A stretch of DNA of 64,000 nt from an uncultured Clostridia bacterium (GTDB taxonomy: Bacteria > Bacillota > Clostridia > TANB77 > CAG-508): NCBI GenBank assembly GCA_934133165.1, contig CAKPAW010000003.1, forward strand, positions 75,018 through 139,017. The letters run 5' to 3'. A model generated the notes under the pieces. That model ran no database searches and was not told the DNA's origin. It saw only the letters and a list, made by a program, of their open reading frames with translations. Position numbers and translations under genes: made by a program. Shown here one piece after another: positions 31,883 to 39,221 of the stretch; positions within the stretch are counted from its first letter, which is position 1, and each line of letters begins with the position of its first letter.

Positions 31883-32509
31883 CTACTCAATAAACAACTC
31901 TCCACAAGATAATCCACCAGTACATACAAAATGGTGGGCAGTTATAGAACTACAATAGTTAGCACAATTACCATCAATAACTATCTCATGTGCAGTTATA
32001 GGAAAATCATTTACATCACAATCACCAGCTATGAGTATTTCTCTTGCAGTTAAATCACAAGAATCATTATCACCCAAAATATAAATATCCTGGGAAGTAT
32101 TAATAGATTCTGAATCATTGTCACCAGTAATTAAATAATTAAGGCAGGTGACATCAGCAACATGGGAGTTACCTTTAACCTCAATGTTACCATCAGAAGT
32201 AATATTTGAGGCCGATAAATCGGTATTTGTCCAGATATCACTATCTGAAAGATTAACATCACAGCAGTATAAACAATCACAATAAATGTTTACACCTTTG
32301 ATATTAATCATTGTCTCAATTGTCAGGTCGCCAGAAACAATGACATCACCATTTTCAATTTCAACGCCATCACCACCTAAAATAGTGAGATTTCCTGAGA
32401 CAATGAGCTTTGCACCTTTCATTTCAAAACTGCCTTTAATTGTGATGTCTCCTTCAAGAAATAGATCTTTACCATCAAATATTAAGTTTTCAAAAGTCCG
32501 TTCTTGCAT
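31883..32509 (-). CDS. Polymer-forming (bactofilin-like) beta-helix protein
   Basis: The 208-residue product is built of short repeated strands (DLFLEGDITIKGSFEMKG, LIVSGNLTILGGDGVEI, DVIVSGDLTIETMINIKG), typical of right-handed beta-helices such as bactofilins or DUF342-type proteins; the exact family is uncertain. It is unusually Cys-rich and Asp/Asn-rich. ATG 32509 is preferred with AGGAGG seven bases upstream; TTG 32515 is too close to the SD. Codon use is richer in C and G than the neighbours and codon 4 is CGG (32500-32498), as in the orphan at 27189. It has its own promoter and is flanked by terminators, so it looks acquired. Confidence 0.65.
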   Translation of the reverse strand: MQERTFENLIFDGKDLFLEGDITIKGSFEMKGAKLIVSGNLTILGGDGVEIENGDVIVSGDLTIETMINIKGVNIYCDCLYCCDVNLSDSDIWTNTDLSASNITSDGNIEVKGNSHVADVTCLNYLITGDNDSESINTSQDIYILGDNDSCDLTAREILIAGDCDVNDFPITAHEIVIDGNCANYCSSITAHHFVCTGGLSCGELFIE

Positions 32510-32558
32510 TAGCAATCCTCCTATATTTGTACAAAACTAGTTTATAGTTACGTAAACA

Positions 32559-32587
32559 AGTATATCATGAAAAATGTTAAAAAGCAA
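32559..32587 (-). promoter_or_regulatory. Promoter for the bactofilin-like gene
   Basis: Minus strand TTGCTT (32582-32587), 17-base spacer, TATACT (32559-32564). Confidence 0.6.
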
Positions 32588-32634
32588 TACACAAAAAAAT
32601 CACATAAAAATTGACTAATTTTTTAGCAAAAGTG

Positions 32635-32663
32635 TTGTAAAAAATTAAAGATATTGGTATACT
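32635..32663 (+). promoter_or_regulatory. Promoter for the gls24 operon
   Basis: TTGTAA (32635-32640), 17-base spacer, TATACT (32658-32663). Confidence 0.65.
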
Positions 32664-32716
32664 TATAGTATCTAAAAAATATGTACAAAAGTATAAATTA
32701 TAAGGAGGTCTTTATT

Positions 32717-33154
32717 ATGGAAAAAGAAAATAAAGAAGTAAAAAAAGAAGAAGTTGTAGAAAACGAAGAAATCGCTATATCTACAGAAACTAATGAAATA
32801 AAAATAGCAAACGATGTTGTTGCTGTTATTGCTGGTGTAGCTGTATCAGAAGTACCAGGAGTTTCAGAAATGGCAGGAGGATTTGCAGGAGGAATTACAG
32901 AAGTATTAAGCGGAAAGAAAAACCTAGCAAAAGGTATAAAAGTTGAAGTTGGAGAAAAAGACGCAAAAATAGATGTTAATATCATAGTAGAATATGGTGT
33001 TAGAATTCCAGATGTTGCATTTGAAATTCAAAACAGAGTAAAAAAAGCAGTAGAAACAATGACAGGATTAAACGTATTAGAAGTAAACGTACACGTACAA
33101 GGTGTTAATACAGAAAGTAAAGAAGAAACACTAGAAACAAAAACAGAAGAATAA
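32717..33154 (+). CDS. Asp23/Gls24 envelope stress protein
   Basis: Asp23 forms a membrane-associated network in staphylococci through the anchor AmaP. Start at 32717 follows AAGGAGG; the in-frame ATG at 32681 lacks a good SD. The 145-residue protein has a charged Lys/Glu N-terminus and the DUF322 core: IANDVVAVIAGVAVSEVPGV, VEVGEKDAKIDVNIIVEYG and NRVKKAVETMTGLNV. The amaP and DUF2273 genes follow, the typical trio. Expression is stress-linked in relatives; nothing here shows a SigB site. Confidence 0.92.
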   Translation: MEKENKEVKKEEVVENEEIAISTETNEIKIANDVVAVIAGVAVSEVPGVSEMAGGFAGGITEVLSGKKNLAKGIKVEVGEKDAKIDVNIIVEYGVRIPDVAFEIQNRVKKAVETMTGLNVLEVNVHVQGVNTESKEETLETKTEE

Positions 33155-33155
33155 A

Positions 33156-33196
33156 AGTGAGTAAAAAGGGTACGGTTTTCGTCGTACCCTTTACTA
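33156..33196 (+). terminator. Hairpin between gls24 and amaP
   Basis: AGTAAAAAGGGTACG pairs with CGTACCCTTTACT around an 8-base loop. Little T tract follows, so it may be a processing or attenuation hairpin that sets a high gls24:amaP ratio. Confidence 0.55.
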
Positions 33197-33217
33197 AATA
33201 AAAACGGAGGAAAAAAT

Positions 33218-33778
33218 ATGAAACTTTTAGATAAAATAGGATTGATTGTATTTTCAAATTTTATATTAATAATATCAATAATAATATGTTTATTAATTTT
33301 TGGCTGGTTAACACCAGAAACAGTATATGATATAACAAAACTAGCATTAAATGATCCAGTAACAACAAATGTTACATTAGGAATTGCTGTTGTTTGTATA
33401 TTACTTGCTATTAAATGCATATTCTTTAGTACAGACAAAAACGAAATAAATGGAATTAAAGACGGAATATTACTACAAAATTCAGATGGACAATTAGTTA
33501 TTTCAAAAACAACATTAGAAGAATTGGTAAATAACATTGTAAAAGGATTTGATAGTGCGCAAGATGTTTCTTCTAAAATAGTGTTAGACGAAGAAAAAAA
33601 TCTAATTGTATATGTAACTTTAAATGTTAAAGAAAATGCAGTAATTAAAGAATTATCAAATAATCTTCAAACTAAAATTAAAAGTGCAATAAAGAAAACT
33701 TCAGATTTAGAAGTTAAAGAAGTTAATATTAGTGTAAAAGATTTGAACACAAAAGAAGAGCAAGGATTAGAACAATAA
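33218..33778 (+). CDS. amaP: Alkaline-shock membrane anchor protein AmaP
   Basis: AmaP holds Asp23-type proteins at the membrane. The 186-residue protein has two N-terminal membrane segments (about 8-32 and 50-72) joined by a short loop (GWLTPETVYDI), then a Gls24-like cytoplasmic domain (LVISKTTLEELVNNIVKGF, EEKNLIVYVTLNVKEN). ACGGAGG precedes the start. It lies directly after gls24 and before DUF2273, which supports the assignment. Confidence 0.88.
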   Translation: MKLLDKIGLIVFSNFILIISIIICLLIFGWLTPETVYDITKLALNDPVTTNVTLGIAVVCILLAIKCIFFSTDKNEINGIKDGILLQNSDGQLVISKTTLEELVNNIVKGFDSAQDVSSKIVLDEEKNLIVYVTLNVKENAVIKELSNNLQTKIKSAIKKTSDLEVKEVNISVKDLNTKEEQGLEQ

Positions 33779-33792
33779 AAAGAGGTGTTAGT

Positions 33793-33865
33793 TTGAAAGA
33801 ATTATAAAATTTTCATAACTATGCATACCTTTGAGCAAAGCAAGAAAGGAATGAAATTTAATATG
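33793..33865 (+). repeat. Duplicated leader, copy 1 (before the DUF2273 gene)
   Basis: Starts TTGAAAGAATTATAAA and includes TTTCATAACTATG and GAAAGGAATGAA. It aligns over its whole length with 35727-35795 at clear similarity. Both copies end at the start codon of a small membrane-protein gene and supply its SD. Confidence 0.7.
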
Positions 33866-34066
33866 AAAGAAATAAAGGATTTTTTAATGAAATTTAGAGG
33901 AGCAATTATTGGTGCAATAATTGCAATACTTATTCTATGTACAGGACTTTATAAATTAATGATAGGTATTATATTAATAGGAATGGGAATATACGTAGGA
34001 AATTATGTTCAAATTAACAAAGATGATGTAAAAGAAAAATTAAAGAAATTTATAGATAAATTATAA
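33863..34066 (+). CDS. DUF2273 small membrane protein
   Basis: A short membrane protein of the DUF2273 family that accompanies Asp23/AmaP. The 67 residues contain two hydrophobic segments (RGAIIGAIIAILILCTGLYK and LMIGIILIGMGIYVGNYV) and a Lys/Glu C-terminus. Start 33863 is chosen since GAAAGGA lies 12 bases upstream; ATG 33851 directly abuts that SD and ATG 33821 is further off. The leader is a duplicated sequence also found before the gene at 35793. Confidence 0.82.
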   Translation: MKEIKDFLMKFRGAIIGAIIAILILCTGLYKLMIGIILIGMGIYVGNYVQINKDDVKEKLKKFIDKL

Positions 34067-34077
34067 AAGGGGAAATT

Positions 34078-34494
34078 ATGAAGCGTACAGAAACAAGAGA
34101 ACAAGCATTTAGATTAATATATAGTAGTCAAATTCAAAAAGACATGGACGAAGAACAAATAAATATATTTATAGAAGAAAATAATTTAGGTGAAGAAGAA
34201 GCAGAGTATATTAAAAATATTTTTTATGGAATAAAAGAAAATAAAGAAGAAATAGAAAAACTAATTTCATCTAACTTAAAAGAAAAATGGAGTATGGATA
34301 GAATTTCTAAAATAGATCTTTCAATATTAAAATTAGCTATTTTTGAATTAGTATATTCTAAACTACAATACAAAGTAGCTATAAATGAAGCGGTAGAGCT
34401 TGCTAAAAAATATGGAGAGGATTCTTCAAAGTCTTTTGTAAATGGAGTGCTTGCAAGTATTGTAAAAGAGAAAAAACTAGATGAAGAGGAGTAA
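34078..34494 (+). CDS. nusB: Transcription antitermination factor NusB
   Basis: NusB binds boxA RNA with NusE and supports antitermination in rRNA operons. The 138-residue length is normal. It begins KRTETREQAFRLIYSSQIQ and contains WSMDRISKIDLSILKLAIFELVYS and INEAVELAKKYGEDSSKSFVNGVL, the family core. It starts 11 bases after DUF2273 and continues into xseA. Confidence 0.95.
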   Translation: MKRTETREQAFRLIYSSQIQKDMDEEQINIFIEENNLGEEEAEYIKNIFYGIKENKEEIEKLISSNLKEKWSMDRISKIDLSILKLAIFELVYSKLQYKVAINEAVELAKKYGEDSSKSFVNGVLASIVKEKKLDEEE

Positions 34495-34502
34495 AACTAA
34501 AA

Positions 34503-35690
34503 ATGACATATCATCCAATTAGTGTTACGCAATTAAATAACTATATAAAAGAAAAATTTCAAGAGGATGAATTTTTAAATAATGTATTAGTAAAAGGAGA
34601 GATTTCAAATTTTAAACATCATTATACAGGGCATATGTATTTTACTTTAAAAGATGAAAACTCTCTTATAAAATGTGTTATGTTTAAAACTTATACTTCT
34701 AATTTAAATTTTGTCCCAAAAGATGGAATGAAAATAATGGTATTAGGGACAGTATCTGTTTTTGAAAGAGATGGAGTTTATCAAATATATGCAAAAGCAA
34801 TGCAACAAGAAGGAATTGGAGACTTACACGCAGAATATGAGAAACTAAAGGCAAAATTAGAGCAGGAAGGTTTATTTGACAAAGCACATAAAAAGCCAAT
34901 ACCATTTATGCCTAAAGTTATAGGAGTTTTATCATCTAATACAGGAGCAGTTATTCGTGATATTATTAATGTATCAACAAGAAGAAATCCAAATGTGTAC
35001 ATAAGGTTATTTCCGGTGCCAGTACAAGGTCAAGGAGCTTCTGAAAAAATAGCAAAGGCAATAGAAATAATGAATGAAAAACAGGAAGCTGATGTATTAA
35101 TAATAGCAAGAGGAGGAGGTTCACTAGAGGATTTATGGCCATTCAACGAAGAAATAGTAGCAAGAGCAATATACAACTCTAATATACCTATTATTTCTGC
35201 AGTAGGACATGAAACAGACTTTACAATAGCAGATTTTGTAAGTGACTTAAGAGCACCTACACCATCAGCAGCTGCAGAACTTGCAGTACCAGATATAAAA
35301 GAAATAAGATTAAAAATAAAGACAAATGAAAATAGATTACAAAATGCTCTACAAAAGAAATTAGAGTTAGCAAAATTGCGTTATGAGAAATGTATGAAAG
35401 CAGCAGTATATACAAACCCACTTCAAAGAATAAATGAAAATTATATGCTATTAGATAAATTTACAAAAACATTAGTGAATAGTATGGAGTTAAAAATTAA
35501 AGAAAAGAAAACATATATGGTGGAATGGGTTAGTAAGTTAGATGCATTAAGCCCACTAAAAACATTAACAAGAGGATATTCTATTACAAGTAAAGAAGAT
35601 AAAATAGTAAAATCAGTAAATGAATTAAATAGTGGAGATAAAGTAAATTTACGTTTTACAGATGGAAAAAGAAAAGCACAAATATTATAA
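34503..35690 (+). CDS. xseA: Exodeoxyribonuclease VII large subunit
   Basis: Catalytic subunit of ExoVII, which degrades single-stranded DNA. The 395-residue protein has the N-terminal OB fold (ITQLNNYIKEKF-like start, VKGEISNFKHHYTGHMYFTLKD), the catalytic domain (GVLSSNTGAVIRDIINVSTRRNP, ARGGGSLEDLWPFNEE, SAVGHETDFTIADFVSDLRAPTPSAAAELAV) and a helical C-terminus ending LTRGYSITSK. The small subunit follows after one intervening gene. Confidence 0.95.
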   Translation: MTYHPISVTQLNNYIKEKFQEDEFLNNVLVKGEISNFKHHYTGHMYFTLKDENSLIKCVMFKTYTSNLNFVPKDGMKIMVLGTVSVFERDGVYQIYAKAMQQEGIGDLHAEYEKLKAKLEQEGLFDKAHKKPIPFMPKVIGVLSSNTGAVIRDIINVSTRRNPNVYIRLFPVPVQGQGASEKIAKAIEIMNEKQEADVLIIARGGGSLEDLWPFNEEIVARAIYNSNIPIISAVGHETDFTIADFVSDLRAPTPSAAAELAVPDIKEIRLKIKTNENRLQNALQKKLELAKLRYEKCMKAAVYTNPLQRINENYMLLDKFTKTLVNSMELKIKEKKTYMVEWVSKLDALSPLKTLTRGYSITSKEDKIVKSVNELNSGDKVNLRFTDGKRKAQIL

Positions 35691-35726
35691 AAACTTTAAT
35701 TATAAATAGCTAAAAGAACGAATAGC

Positions 35727-35795
35727 TTGAAGGAATTATAAACTTTCATAGCTATGAATATCTTTAAATAGAGTGAGAAAGGAATGAATTTTATG
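35727..35795 (+). repeat. Duplicated leader, copy 2
   Basis: Starts TTGAAGGAATTATAAACTT and ends at the ATG of the gene at 35793. It contains a perfect 14-base palindrome TTCATAGCTATGAA (35745-35758). Homologous to 33793-33865. Confidence 0.7.
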
Positions 35796-36260
35796 AAAAG
35801 AAAAACAAGTATAATAATTATAATCATTCTAGTTATAATGTTAATTGCTATTGGAATATTTATGTTTGGAGAAATAAATAAAGGAAATAGTTCAAAACCA
35901 ACATCTACAAATACTTTAAATGATAAAAAAAATGAAATAGCAAATCAAATTGCAAATGAAATTACAGAGAATGTATTGAAAAATGAAATAGAAAATAATA
36001 CAACAATAGAAAACACAATAGAGAATACAACGACTCCAACAGAAACTTTTGAAGAAACTCCAAAAACAGCTGAAGAAAAAGCAATAAGTATAGTAAAAAA
36101 AGACTGGGGAGAAGACAAAAATGTAGATATAGCAATAGATGGCATGGATAACAATGGAAATTACATAGTAGCAGTTAGAGATAGTTCTACAACTGAAGCA
36201 AAAGCTTTTTATACAGTAAATACTTTGAGCGGAACATTTACAAAAAGAGAAATGAATTAG
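35793..36260 (+). CDS. Membrane-anchored protein inserted between xseA and xseB, unknown
   Basis: A 155-residue protein with one N-terminal membrane segment (about 6-24), an Asn/Thr/Glu-rich low-complexity extracellular linker (about 30-85, ENTIENTTTPTETFEET) and a small C-terminal domain of about 65 residues (AEEKAISIVKKDWGEDKNVDIAIDGMDNN). No catalytic motif is seen. ATG 35793 is preferred because GAAAGGA lies 9 bases upstream. It separates xseA from xseB and carries its own repeated leader, so it may be a later insertion with independent control. Confidence 0.6.
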   Translation: MKRKTSIIIIIILVIMLIAIGIFMFGEINKGNSSKPTSTNTLNDKKNEIANQIANEITENVLKNEIENNTTIENTIENTTTPTETFEETPKTAEEKAISIVKKDWGEDKNVDIAIDGMDNNGNYIVAVRDSSTTEAKAFYTVNTLSGTFTKREMN

Positions 36261-36272
36261 AGGAGAAAAATT

Positions 36273-36497
36273 ATGCAAGAAATAAAATTTGAGGATGCAA
36301 TGCAAGAATTAGAGGCAATTACAGCTAAACTAGAAAAAGGTGATTTAAGCTTAGATGAATCAGTTTCAAACTTTGAGGAAGGAATGAAGTTGGCTAAAAA
36401 ATGCAATAATATTCTTGAAGAAGCAGAAAAGAAAATAAAAGTATTGGTACAAAAAGATGGTAAATTAGAAGAAGAAGATTTTATCACAGAAGAGTAA
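36273..36497 (+). CDS. xseB: Exodeoxyribonuclease VII small subunit
   Basis: The small subunit of ExoVII, 74 residues. It shows the family pattern FEDAMQELEAITAKLEKGDLSLDESVSNFEEGMKLAKKCNNIL. The SD is GAGGAGAAA. The normal xseA-xseB pair is split here by the 35793 gene. Confidence 0.93.
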   Translation: MQEIKFEDAMQELEAITAKLEKGDLSLDESVSNFEEGMKLAKKCNNILEEAEKKIKVLVQKDGKLEEEDFITEE

Positions 36498-36522
36498 CAA
36501 AACAAGAAAAGAAAAGGGGGAC

Positions 36523-36546
36523 TATATTAGAAAAGTCTAATATAGA
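36523..36546 (+). promoter_or_regulatory. Hairpin between SD and start codon of the DUF212 gene
   Basis: CTATATTAG pairs with CTAATATAG around AAAAGT. The G-rich SD (GGGGGA, about 36516-36521) lies 5' of the hairpin and the ATG 3' of it, so only the folded RNA brings SD and start to a normal distance. Confidence 0.55.
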
Positions 36547-36553
36547 AAATAAA

Positions 36554-36988
36554 ATGGATTTTTATTCAGAATACAAATATTTAATAGTTCCAATGTCAGT
36601 ATGGTTTTGCATACAATTATTTAAAGTAATTTGGGATTTAGTAGTAACTCATAAATTTAATTTTAAGAGGATCTTAGGTGCAGGTGGAATGCCTAGTTCA
36701 CATTCAGCAGTAGTAACATCAATTGCAACAATGATAGGAAAAACACAAGGAATAAATTCACCAATATTTGCTCTTGCAGTAATGTTTGCATTTGTAGTTA
36801 TGTATGATGCAGCAGGAGTTAGAAGAGCAGCAGGAAAACAAGCAAAATTATTAAATAAATTGGTAGAAACACCAGGCCTTTCAAATATACAAGTACAAGA
36901 AAAATTAGTAGAAGTATTAGGCCATACTCCAATGCAAGTTATAGTAGGAGCAGCAATAGGCGTTATAGTAGGGTTAATATTTGGATAG
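36554..36988 (+). CDS. Divergent PAP2-family membrane protein (DUF212)
   Basis: A 144-residue integral membrane protein of the DUF212/YuiD family, related to acid phosphatase/vanadium haloperoxidase enzymes. Visible are an N-terminal membrane segment (LIVPMSVWFCIQLFKVI), the GGMPSSHSAVVTSIATMIG motif with the conserved SSHS, YDAAGVRRAAGKQA and a C-terminal segment GAAIGVIVGLIFG. The substrate is unknown; lipid phosphate is likely from the fold. The start has an unusual layout with a hairpin between SD and ATG. Confidence 0.87.
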   Translation: MDFYSEYKYLIVPMSVWFCIQLFKVIWDLVVTHKFNFKRILGAGGMPSSHSAVVTSIATMIGKTQGINSPIFALAVMFAFVVMYDAAGVRRAAGKQAKLLNKLVETPGLSNIQVQEKLVEVLGHTPMQVIVGAAIGVIVGLIFG

Positions 36989-37085
36989 ATATTAGTTAAA
37001 AAGGCGAGAGAATTCTTGTCTTTTTATTGTAAAAAACAAAAATATAATGTATAGTATAAATATATTTTAAAAGTAGGTGAATATA

Positions 37086-38750
37086 ATGGAAGATATAGAG
37101 ATTGCAAGAAATACAAAATTGGACTCAATTACAAAAATAGCTGAAAATAATGGAATAAAAGAAGAATATTTAGAACCTTATGGAAAATATAAAGCAAAAA
37201 TATCTTTAAATATAATGAAAGATTTAAGAAATAAGGAAGATGGAAAATTAGTATTAATAACAGCAATAAATCCAACACCATTAGGAGAAGGAAAAACAAC
37301 AATAGCTATAGGATTAGCAGATGGTCTAAGAAAAATAGAAAAGAATGTTATTCTAGCATTAAGAGAGCCATCATTAGGCCCAGTGTTTGGAATAAAAGGT
37401 GGGGCAACAGGTGGTGGACATTCACAAGTTGCACCTATGGAAGATATCAATTTACATTTTACAGGAGACATTCATGCTATAACTTCAGCAAATAATTTGT
37501 TATCAGCTATTATAGACAATCATATATACCATGGAAATGAGCTAAATATAGAAAAAGTTACATGGAAAAGATGTGTAGACCTAAATGATAGACAATTAAG
37601 GGTAGTAAATACAGGTTTATCAGGCGAAAAAAATATCGTTCCAAGAGAAGACGGATTTGATATAACAGTAGCTTCAGAAATAATGGCAATTTTCTGTTTA
37701 GCAACCAATACAGATGATTTAAAAAGAAGATTAGGAAATATCATAATAGGATACAATAATGAACAAAAGCCAGTTACAGCACATGATTTAAAAGCAGAAG
37801 GAGCAATGGCAGTTTTACTAAAAGATGCACTTAATCCAAATTTAGTTCAAACACTAGAGCATACACCAGCAATAATACATGGAGGACCATTTGCAAATAT
37901 AGCACATGGATGTAATAGTGTAGTTGCAACAAAAATGGCATTAAAACTTTCAGATTATACAGTTACAGAAGCAGGATTTGGAGCAGACTTAGGAGCAGAA
38001 AAATTCTTAAATATAAAAACAAGAAGATTAGGAAAAATTCCAGATGCAGTAGTAATAATAGCAACAATAAAAGCTTTAAAATATCATGGAGGAATGGCAA
38101 AAGACGAATTAGAAAAAGAAGATATAGAAGCATTGAAAAATGGTAGTAAAAACTTACTAAAACACATAGAAAATCTAAAAGAAAAATTTGGAGTAAATGT
38201 TGTTGTTGCAATAAATAAATTTAATCAAGATACAGAAAATGAAATTGAAACATTAAGAAAAATACTAGAAAAAGAAAATGTAGAATTAAGTTTAGTAGAA
38301 AGCTGGTCAAAAGGCGGAGAAGGAGCAATTGACTTAGCAGAAAAAGTAGTTTACTTATGTGAGCAGAAAGAAAATGAATTTAAATACATATATAATTTAG
38401 AAGATACTATAAAAGAAAAAGTAGAAAAAGTTTCTAAAAATATATATGGAGCAGATGAAGTAGAATATAGTAAGGAAGCAGAAGAACAAATTGAAAAAAT
38501 AGAAAACATGGGTTATGGGAATTTACCAATTTGTATAGCAAAAACACAATATTCGTTTTCAGATGACGCTAAAAATTTAGAGTGTAATTCATCATTTAAC
38601 ATTCATGTAAAAGAAGTAAAACTAAAAGCAGGAGCAGAATTTATAGTAATACTAACAGGAAAAGTGATGACAATGCCAGGCTTGCCAAAACATCCTGCAT
38701 CAGAGCAAATAGACATAGATGAACAAGGAAATATAGTAGGGATATTTTAA
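37086..38750 (+). CDS. fhs: Formate-tetrahydrofolate ligase
   Basis: Makes 10-formyl-tetrahydrofolate from formate, ATP and tetrahydrofolate; it supplies formyl groups for purines and for Fmt. Start at 37086 follows AGGTGA by five bases; a GTG at 37077 overlaps the SD. The 554-residue product is full length, with P-loop NPTPLGEGKTT, the segment EPSLGPVFGIKGGATGGGHSQV, and LTGKVMTMPGLPKHPA near the end. Confidence 0.96.
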   Translation: MEDIEIARNTKLDSITKIAENNGIKEEYLEPYGKYKAKISLNIMKDLRNKEDGKLVLITAINPTPLGEGKTTIAIGLADGLRKIEKNVILALREPSLGPVFGIKGGATGGGHSQVAPMEDINLHFTGDIHAITSANNLLSAIIDNHIYHGNELNIEKVTWKRCVDLNDRQLRVVNTGLSGEKNIVPREDGFDITVASEIMAIFCLATNTDDLKRRLGNIIIGYNNEQKPVTAHDLKAEGAMAVLLKDALNPNLVQTLEHTPAIIHGGPFANIAHGCNSVVATKMALKLSDYTVTEAGFGADLGAEKFLNIKTRRLGKIPDAVVIIATIKALKYHGGMAKDELEKEDIEALKNGSKNLLKHIENLKEKFGVNVVVAINKFNQDTENEIETLRKILEKENVELSLVESWSKGGEGAIDLAEKVVYLCEQKENEFKYIYNLEDTIKEKVEKVSKNIYGADEVEYSKEAEEQIEKIENMGYGNLPICIAKTQYSFSDDAKNLECNSSFNIHVKEVKLKAGAEFIVILTGKVMTMPGLPKHPASEQIDIDEQGNIVGIF

Positions 38751-38829
38751 AGAATAATAAAAAGAAAGTAAGTAGCATATATATAAAAGAGACAAATGTG
38801 AAATATTTGTGAATTTTAAATATATGCTA

Positions 38830-38858
38830 TTGACTTTTTTATATAAAGGGTATACATT
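38830..38858 (+). promoter_or_regulatory. Promoter for groESL
   Basis: TTGACT (38830-38835) followed at 17 bases by TACATT (38853-38858), or at 15 bases by TATACA (38851-38856). The CIRCE-like repeat begins 2 bases downstream. Confidence 0.6.
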
Positions 38859-38859
38859 A

Positions 38860-38886
38860 TTAGCAGTCTCAAATAAAGACTGCTAA
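38860..38886 (+). promoter_or_regulatory. CIRCE-like operator (HrcA site) with a compensated change
   Basis: TTAGCAGTC, 9 bases, GACTGCTAA (38860-38886). The canonical CIRCE is TTAGCACTC, 9 bases, GAGTGCTAA. The C and its partner G are exchanged in both arms, so the palindrome is kept. Position directly after the promoter and before groES fits HrcA repression. Confidence 0.85.
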
Positions 38887-38929
38887 TTTAATATTAGATT
38901 ATATAATAAGTATGAGGAGGTAATGTAAA

Positions 38930-39202
38930 ATGTTAAAACCATTAGCAGACAGAGTTGTAATTAAAATGTTAGAAAATGAGGAGACAACAAAAAGTGGAAT
39001 AATATTAGCAGGAGCAAGCAAAGAAAAACCACAATTTGCAGAAGTTCTAGAAGTAGGACCAGGAACAGAAAAAATAAAAATGGAAGTGAAGAAAAACGAT
39101 AAAATAGTTGTAAGTAAATATGCAGGAACAGAAATAAAATATCAAGGTGAAGATTTAGTTATAGTAAACCAAGATGATATTTTAGCTATAGTTGAAGAGT
39201 AA
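38930..39202 (+). CDS. groES: Co-chaperonin GroES
   Basis: The 90-residue lid of the GroEL chamber. It begins LKPLADRVVIKMLENEE, has the mobile-loop region TTKSGIILAGASKEKPQ, and ends IVNQDDILAIVEE. GAGGAGGT precedes the start. First gene of the groESL operon. Confidence 0.97.
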   Translation: MLKPLADRVVIKMLENEETTKSGIILAGASKEKPQFAEVLEVGPGTEKIKMEVKKNDKIVVSKYAGTEIKYQGEDLVIVNQDDILAIVEE

Positions 39203-39221
39203 GTTAAGGAGGTAATTTTGT

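Noticed and set aside
37077..37085. GTG start for formate-tetrahydrofolate ligase
   Set aside because: This GTG is part of the AGGTGA ribosome-binding site of the ATG at 37086.
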